Assembly: GCA_009777345.1 (NCBI GenBank)
Contig: WRMB01000002.1
Coordinates: forward strand, 34,842-98,841
Length of the DNA: 64,000 bases
From: Micrococcales bacterium
GTDB lineage: Bacteria; Actinomycetota; Actinomycetes; Actinomycetales; Cellulomonadaceae
Direction of reading: 5' to 3'
Part shown: positions 60,551-64,000 of the stretch, one piece after another
How positions within the stretch are numbered: position 1 is the stretch's first letter
Layout of the letters: each line of letters opens with the position of its first letter
The notes under the pieces: generated by a model
Seen by the model: the letters and a program-made list of their open reading frames with translations, nothing else
The model's database searches: none
What the model was told of the DNA's origin: nothing
Program-made: the position numbers and the translations under genes

Positions 60551-61141
60551 TCACCAGTCCCCTAGGCGGGCGAGCACGGTGCGGGCGCGGCAGGCGCCGC
60601 GGCGGCGGGCGAGCCTGGTCAGCACGGCTGCCGGGTCGGCCCCCATATCGCACAGGGCGGTCAGGGTGGGCCAGAGCGGGTCGGCGCTGGGTTCGGGTCC
60701 GTCGACTCTGGGTTCGTCGGTACCGAGCACCAGGACCAGGTCCAGCAGGGTCCGGGTCGGGGTGGTCACCGGGCGCCTGCCGAGCACCTGGACGTCGGGG
60801 GCAGCCAGCTGGGCCTCGGAGCAACGCCGGTCCGGAGCCGGATCGACCCGACGGCCCGGCGGGACGAGCAGGTCCAGCCGCCAGGGCGGGTCACCACCCA
60901 GGTGCACCCAGGCGGCGCTGCGGCGGCCGACGACAGACTTCACAGGCAGCGGCCCGGGCAGCGCCTGGGCCCGGTGGTCGGCGGTCTCGACGATATCGGC
61001 GCGCAGCGCGCAGCCGCTGGTGAGCCTGCGGTAGCAGCCGTCGGCGAGCAGCCCCGCCCAGGTATCCGCCGGAACCTCGGTGGAACGCAGCAGGACGGGC
61101 GGCGGCGCGTCACGGTGTCTCAGATCGTGCAGCACGTCCAC
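60551..61141 (-). CDS. AbiEi-like/DUF559-associated hypothetical protein
   Basis: VQVLGRRPVTTPTRTLLDLVLVLG contains the V-T-(S/T)-P-x-R-T-L-x-D-L motif seen in AbiEi-type antitoxin-domain proteins; start inferred. Confidence 0.55.
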   Translation of the reverse strand: MDVLHDLRHRDAPPPVLLRSTEVPADTWAGLLADGCYRRLTSGCALRADIVETADHRAQALPGPLPVKSVVGRRSAAWVHLGGDPPWRLDLLVPPGRRVDPAPDRRCSEAQLAAPDVQVLGRRPVTTPTRTLLDLVLVLGTDEPRVDGPEPSADPLWPTLTALCDMGADPAAVLTRLARRRGACRARTVLARLGDW

Positions 61142-61195
61142 GAGGACGAGCCTGGCACAGCCGCCCGCCCGCCCGCCGACAGAGCTGTGGACGCA

Positions 61196-61276
61196 GCAGG
61201 ACGGCGGGACGGTTCCGACAGGGGCAGGACGGTGGGGGCAGGGGCAGGACAGTAGGAACTGTCCCCACTGTCCTGC
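61196..61276. repeat. G-rich intergenic block: two GCAGGACGGYGGG units plus a 10-bp-arm hairpin
   Basis: GCAGGACGGCGGGACGGTTCC (61196-61216), GCAGGACGGTGGGGG (61224-61238), GCAGGACAGT...ACTGTCCTGC (61244-61253/61267-61276). Confidence 0.65.
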
Positions 61277-61290
61277 GGGGTCGTGGATAT

Positions 61291-62658
61291 CTAGGGTGTG
61301 CCGGGTACGACGCGGGGCCACCAGTCGGCGGTGGGCGGCGTCCAGGTGTCGGGGTCGGCCGGTCGTTGCTCGCCGGAACGGATGTCCTTGACCTCGTCGG
61401 TCTCGCCGGGGAACCAGACGTAGGGGATACCGCGCCGGTCGGCGTGCGCGATCTGCTTGCCGAACTTGGCGGCGGTCGGTGCCACCTCTACCGGGATGCC
61501 GCGGGCCCGCAGCGCCAGGGCCACCCGGTCCGAGGCGTCGCGGTGGTCCTCGGACGTGACGGCGACGAGCACCGCCGACGGCACCGACCGGGTGGCGGTG
61601 ACCAGGTCGGCCGACAGCAGCCGGGACACCAGCCGGGTCACCCCGACCGACAGCCCGACGCCCGGGTAGGTGCGCGTCCCGTCGGAGGCCAGGGTGTCGT
61701 ACCGGCCGCCGGAGCAGATCGAGCCGAGCGGTTCGTGGCCGACGAGCACCGTCTCGTACACCGACCCGGTGTAGTAGTCCAGGCCGCGGGCGATCTTCAG
61801 ATCGGCGACGACCGTGCCGGGTGCCCGTCGCGCGGCGGCGCCGACCAGTGCGGCCAGCTCGGCCAGACCTTGGTCCAGCAGTTCGTCAGACACGCCGTGC
61901 CGGGCGGCCAGCGCCGCGACGGCGTCGGTCACCGACTCGTCCTCGCCGTGCAGCCCGGCCAGCTCCAGGACCGCGGCGGCCTGGGTGGCGGAGGCCCCGG
62001 CCGCGGTACCGAGCAGCGCGGCGACGGCGTCCGGGCCGATCTTGTCCAGCTTGTCCACCGCGCGCAGCACCGGCTCCACCTCGGCCAGGCCCAGCCCGCG
62101 GGCGAAGCCCTCGACGACGCGCCGGTTGTTCACTGCGATCCGCACCGGTGGCACCCCGATATCGCGCAGCGCGGCGAACGCGTCGGCGATGACCAGCGGC
62201 AGCTCGACCTCGACGTGGTACGGCAGCGTGTCCGCACCGACGACGTCGATATCGGCCTGGGTGAACTCGCGGAACCGGCCGTCCTGCGGCCGTTCGCCGC
62301 GCCACACCTTCTGGATCTGGTACCGCCGGAACGGGAAGGTCAGACGCCCGGCGTTCTCCAGCACGTACCGGGCGAACGGCACGGTGAGGTCGAAGTGCAG
62401 GCCCAGCGTTCCCCGGTCGGCCGGGACGGGGTCACGGTCGAGGTCTTCGGCCTCCTGGAGGCGGCGCAGCAGGTACACCTCCTTGGACGTCTCGCCCTTG
62501 CGCAGCAGCTGGTCCAGAGGTTCGACGGCCCGGGTCTCGATCCCCGCGAAGCCGTGCAGCTCGAAGGTGCGGCGCAGCGCGTCGAGCACGTGCTGCTCCA
62601 CCAGCCGACCGGTGGGGAGCCATTCGGGGAAACCAGACAGGGGGCGGGGACGGGCCAT
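61291..62658 (-). CDS. hisS: histidyl-tRNA synthetase
   Basis: ATG 62658: MARPRPLSGFPEWLPTGRLVEQHVLDALRRTFELHGF; LHFDLTVPFARYVLEN, RGLDYYTGSVYE, SICSGGRYD. Confidence 0.96.
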   Translation of the reverse strand: MARPRPLSGFPEWLPTGRLVEQHVLDALRRTFELHGFAGIETRAVEPLDQLLRKGETSKEVYLLRRLQEAEDLDRDPVPADRGTLGLHFDLTVPFARYVLENAGRLTFPFRRYQIQKVWRGERPQDGRFREFTQADIDVVGADTLPYHVEVELPLVIADAFAALRDIGVPPVRIAVNNRRVVEGFARGLGLAEVEPVLRAVDKLDKIGPDAVAALLGTAAGASATQAAAVLELAGLHGEDESVTDAVAALAARHGVSDELLDQGLAELAALVGAAARRAPGTVVADLKIARGLDYYTGSVYETVLVGHEPLGSICSGGRYDTLASDGTRTYPGVGLSVGVTRLVSRLLSADLVTATRSVPSAVLVAVTSEDHRDASDRVALALRARGIPVEVAPTAAKFGKQIAHADRRGIPYVWFPGETDEVKDIRSGEQRPADPDTWTPPTADWWPRVVPGTP

Positions 62659-62683
62659 GCCTGAGATCCTGCCACCTCCCGCC

Positions 62684-62705
62684 CCGGTATCCCCGCCAGC
62701 GGGGC
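62684..62705. repeat. copy 2 of 22-bp motif CCGGTAYCCCCGCCAGCGGGGC (hisS 5' flank)
   Basis: 21 of 22 bases identical to 50731-50752. Confidence 0.75.
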
Positions 62706-62867
62706 GGCAGGTGCCCACGACGCGAAGCCGTACCGCGCCTGGCCCGCGCACGGGATTAGACTGTCCCGGGCCGGGACACCCGACCGGCGAGCGGTCGACC
62801 CTGCTCGTCCGGGATTGGTCGACCGGGTACCGACGAAGGGTGCTGGCCCGGCGCGAGGAGGAGGACG

Positions 62868-63668
62868 GTGGGGAGCAAGAAGGCCCGCGAGCGCGAGTAC
62901 GCTCGCCGCCGCTATGCCAAGCAGGTGGCCCGGATGACCAGGGCGCAGCAGCGTCGTCGTCGTTACCAGATGGTCGCGCTGATCACGGTGGGGGCGCTCG
63001 TGGTCGGCGGGGGCGTCACCGCGCTGCTGGTCACCCGCGACGACGGCGGACCTGCCGCGACGGACACGGCCACAGACCCGTTCCCCGTGGCCCCGATGCC
63101 GCCGCCGCCCGACCCGGCGCTGGCCGAGGGCCGGACCTGGTCGGGCACGATCGACCTCTACCAGGACGGGCTCTACCAGGACGGAGCCGAAGGCGACCCG
63201 ACCGCCGGGACGCTCCAGGTCGAGCTCGACGGCGCAGCGGCGCCGCAGGCGGTCGCCAGCTTCGTCTACCTTGCCCAGACGGGCTTCTTCGACGGGCTGA
63301 CCTGCCACCGGCTGGTCGACGCCGAGCAGTTCGCCGTCCTGCAGTGCGGCGATCCGGAAGGCAACGGTATGGGTGGGCCCGAGTACAGGTTCGGACCGAT
63401 CGAGAACGCACCCGCGGACGACTTCTACCCGGCAGGCACCATCGCCATGGCCCGGGGGTCGGGTGACGGAGCGTCGATGGGGTCGCAGTTCTTCATCGTC
63501 TTCGCCGATACCGTGATCCCCTCCGACGCGGCCGGGGGGTACACGGTGTTCGGCCATATCACTTCGGGTCTGGACGTCGTGCAGCAGATTGCCGCGACTG
63601 GCATCCTGCCGGACAGCGAGTCGACGCCGGCCAGCCCCGTCACGATCCAGAAGGTGGAGACCCAGTGA
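62868..63668 (+). CDS. membrane-anchored cyclophilin-type peptidyl-prolyl cis-trans isomerase
   Basis: N-terminal KKAREREYARRR, TM, then ASFVYLAQTGFFDGLTCHRL, GSQFFIVFADT. Confidence 0.92.
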   Translation: MGSKKAREREYARRRYAKQVARMTRAQQRRRRYQMVALITVGALVVGGGVTALLVTRDDGGPAATDTATDPFPVAPMPPPPDPALAEGRTWSGTIDLYQDGLYQDGAEGDPTAGTLQVELDGAAAPQAVASFVYLAQTGFFDGLTCHRLVDAEQFAVLQCGDPEGNGMGGPEYRFGPIENAPADDFYPAGTIAMARGSGDGASMGSQFFIVFADTVIPSDAAGGYTVFGHITSGLDVVQQIAATGILPDSESTPASPVTIQKVETQ

Positions 63669-63830
63669 GCCAGACCACCCCGCCGAGACCGGTCGAGACC
63701 TCGGAGCAGGAGACACCCGGCCTCGTCGGTGCTGCGCCGGTGCCGACCACGGCGCCTGTGCCGAAGCCGCGTCCGACCCCCGCCGCCCTGGCCGGGCGGC
63801 CCGGGCCGCGTCCCGGTGGGCCGCCACCCG
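63665..63830 (+). CDS. N-terminal start of a further CDS (possibly DUF349 protein by context), truncated by degraded contig end
   Basis: ATGA-type overlap with the cyclophilin; MSQTTPPRPVETSEQETPGLVGAAPVPTTAPVPKPRPTPAAL; sequence becomes low-complexity after ~63830. Confidence 0.4.
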
Positions 63831-63894
63831 CCCCCCCGGCGGCGGCGGCCCCCGCCCCGCCCCCGCCCGCCCGCGCGCCCCGCGCCGCCCGGCG

Positions 63895-63979
<85 letters not shown>

Positions 63980-64000
63980 ATTTGAAGTATGAGTGGGGAG

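Overview
64 kb of a high-GC actinobacterial chromosome. Gene content points to an actinomycete with mycothiol and phosphatidylinositol-mannoside pathways, perhaps Micrococcales; I cannot fix the genus. Both ends look like contig ends: an M20 peptidase gene is 5'-truncated at base 1, and the last ~100-170 bases decay into C/G-rich sequence and poly-G, probably a sequencing or assembly artefact. Most of the window is housekeeping: uppP, mshC, PAC2, site-2 protease, trmI, proteasomal ATPase (arc/mpa), DnaQ/GIY-YIG exonuclease, ROK glucokinase, plsC, PPi-type phosphofructokinase, class II DAHP synthase, pknL-like kinase with an Rv2175c-like regulator, polyprenyl synthase, sigA, parE-type topoisomerase subunit, ABC exporters, thrS-HIT-pgsA-patA-pimA, pdxS/pdxT, yebC-ruvCAB, yajC-secD-secF-apt-relA, hisS and a cyclophilin. 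I saw no tRNA, rRNA, CRISPR array, prophage or intact IS. Four toxin-antitoxin modules sit between core genes, several at apparent synteny breaks. The most interesting points are: (1) long near-perfect palindromes inserted in frame inside a SpoU methyltransferase gene and inside pdxT, plus similar intergenic palindromes and a 22-bp motif shared between pdxT and the hisS 5' flank; (2) a proteasomal ATPase keeping its C-terminal QYL but with no pup/dop/prcBA/pafA beside it, a VapC/Phd module being there instead; (3) ruvC inverted within the yebC-ruvC-ruvA-ruvB cluster; (4) a membrane-spanning Hsp70-like protein with a predicted extracytoplasmic domain, next to a ParE-type toxin-antitoxin pair; (5) a scar region with a dnaE2 fragment, a duplicated vapC 3' end and a possible IS1380-type remnant. 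All calls come from reading the sequence and the supplied ORF translations; no searches were run.
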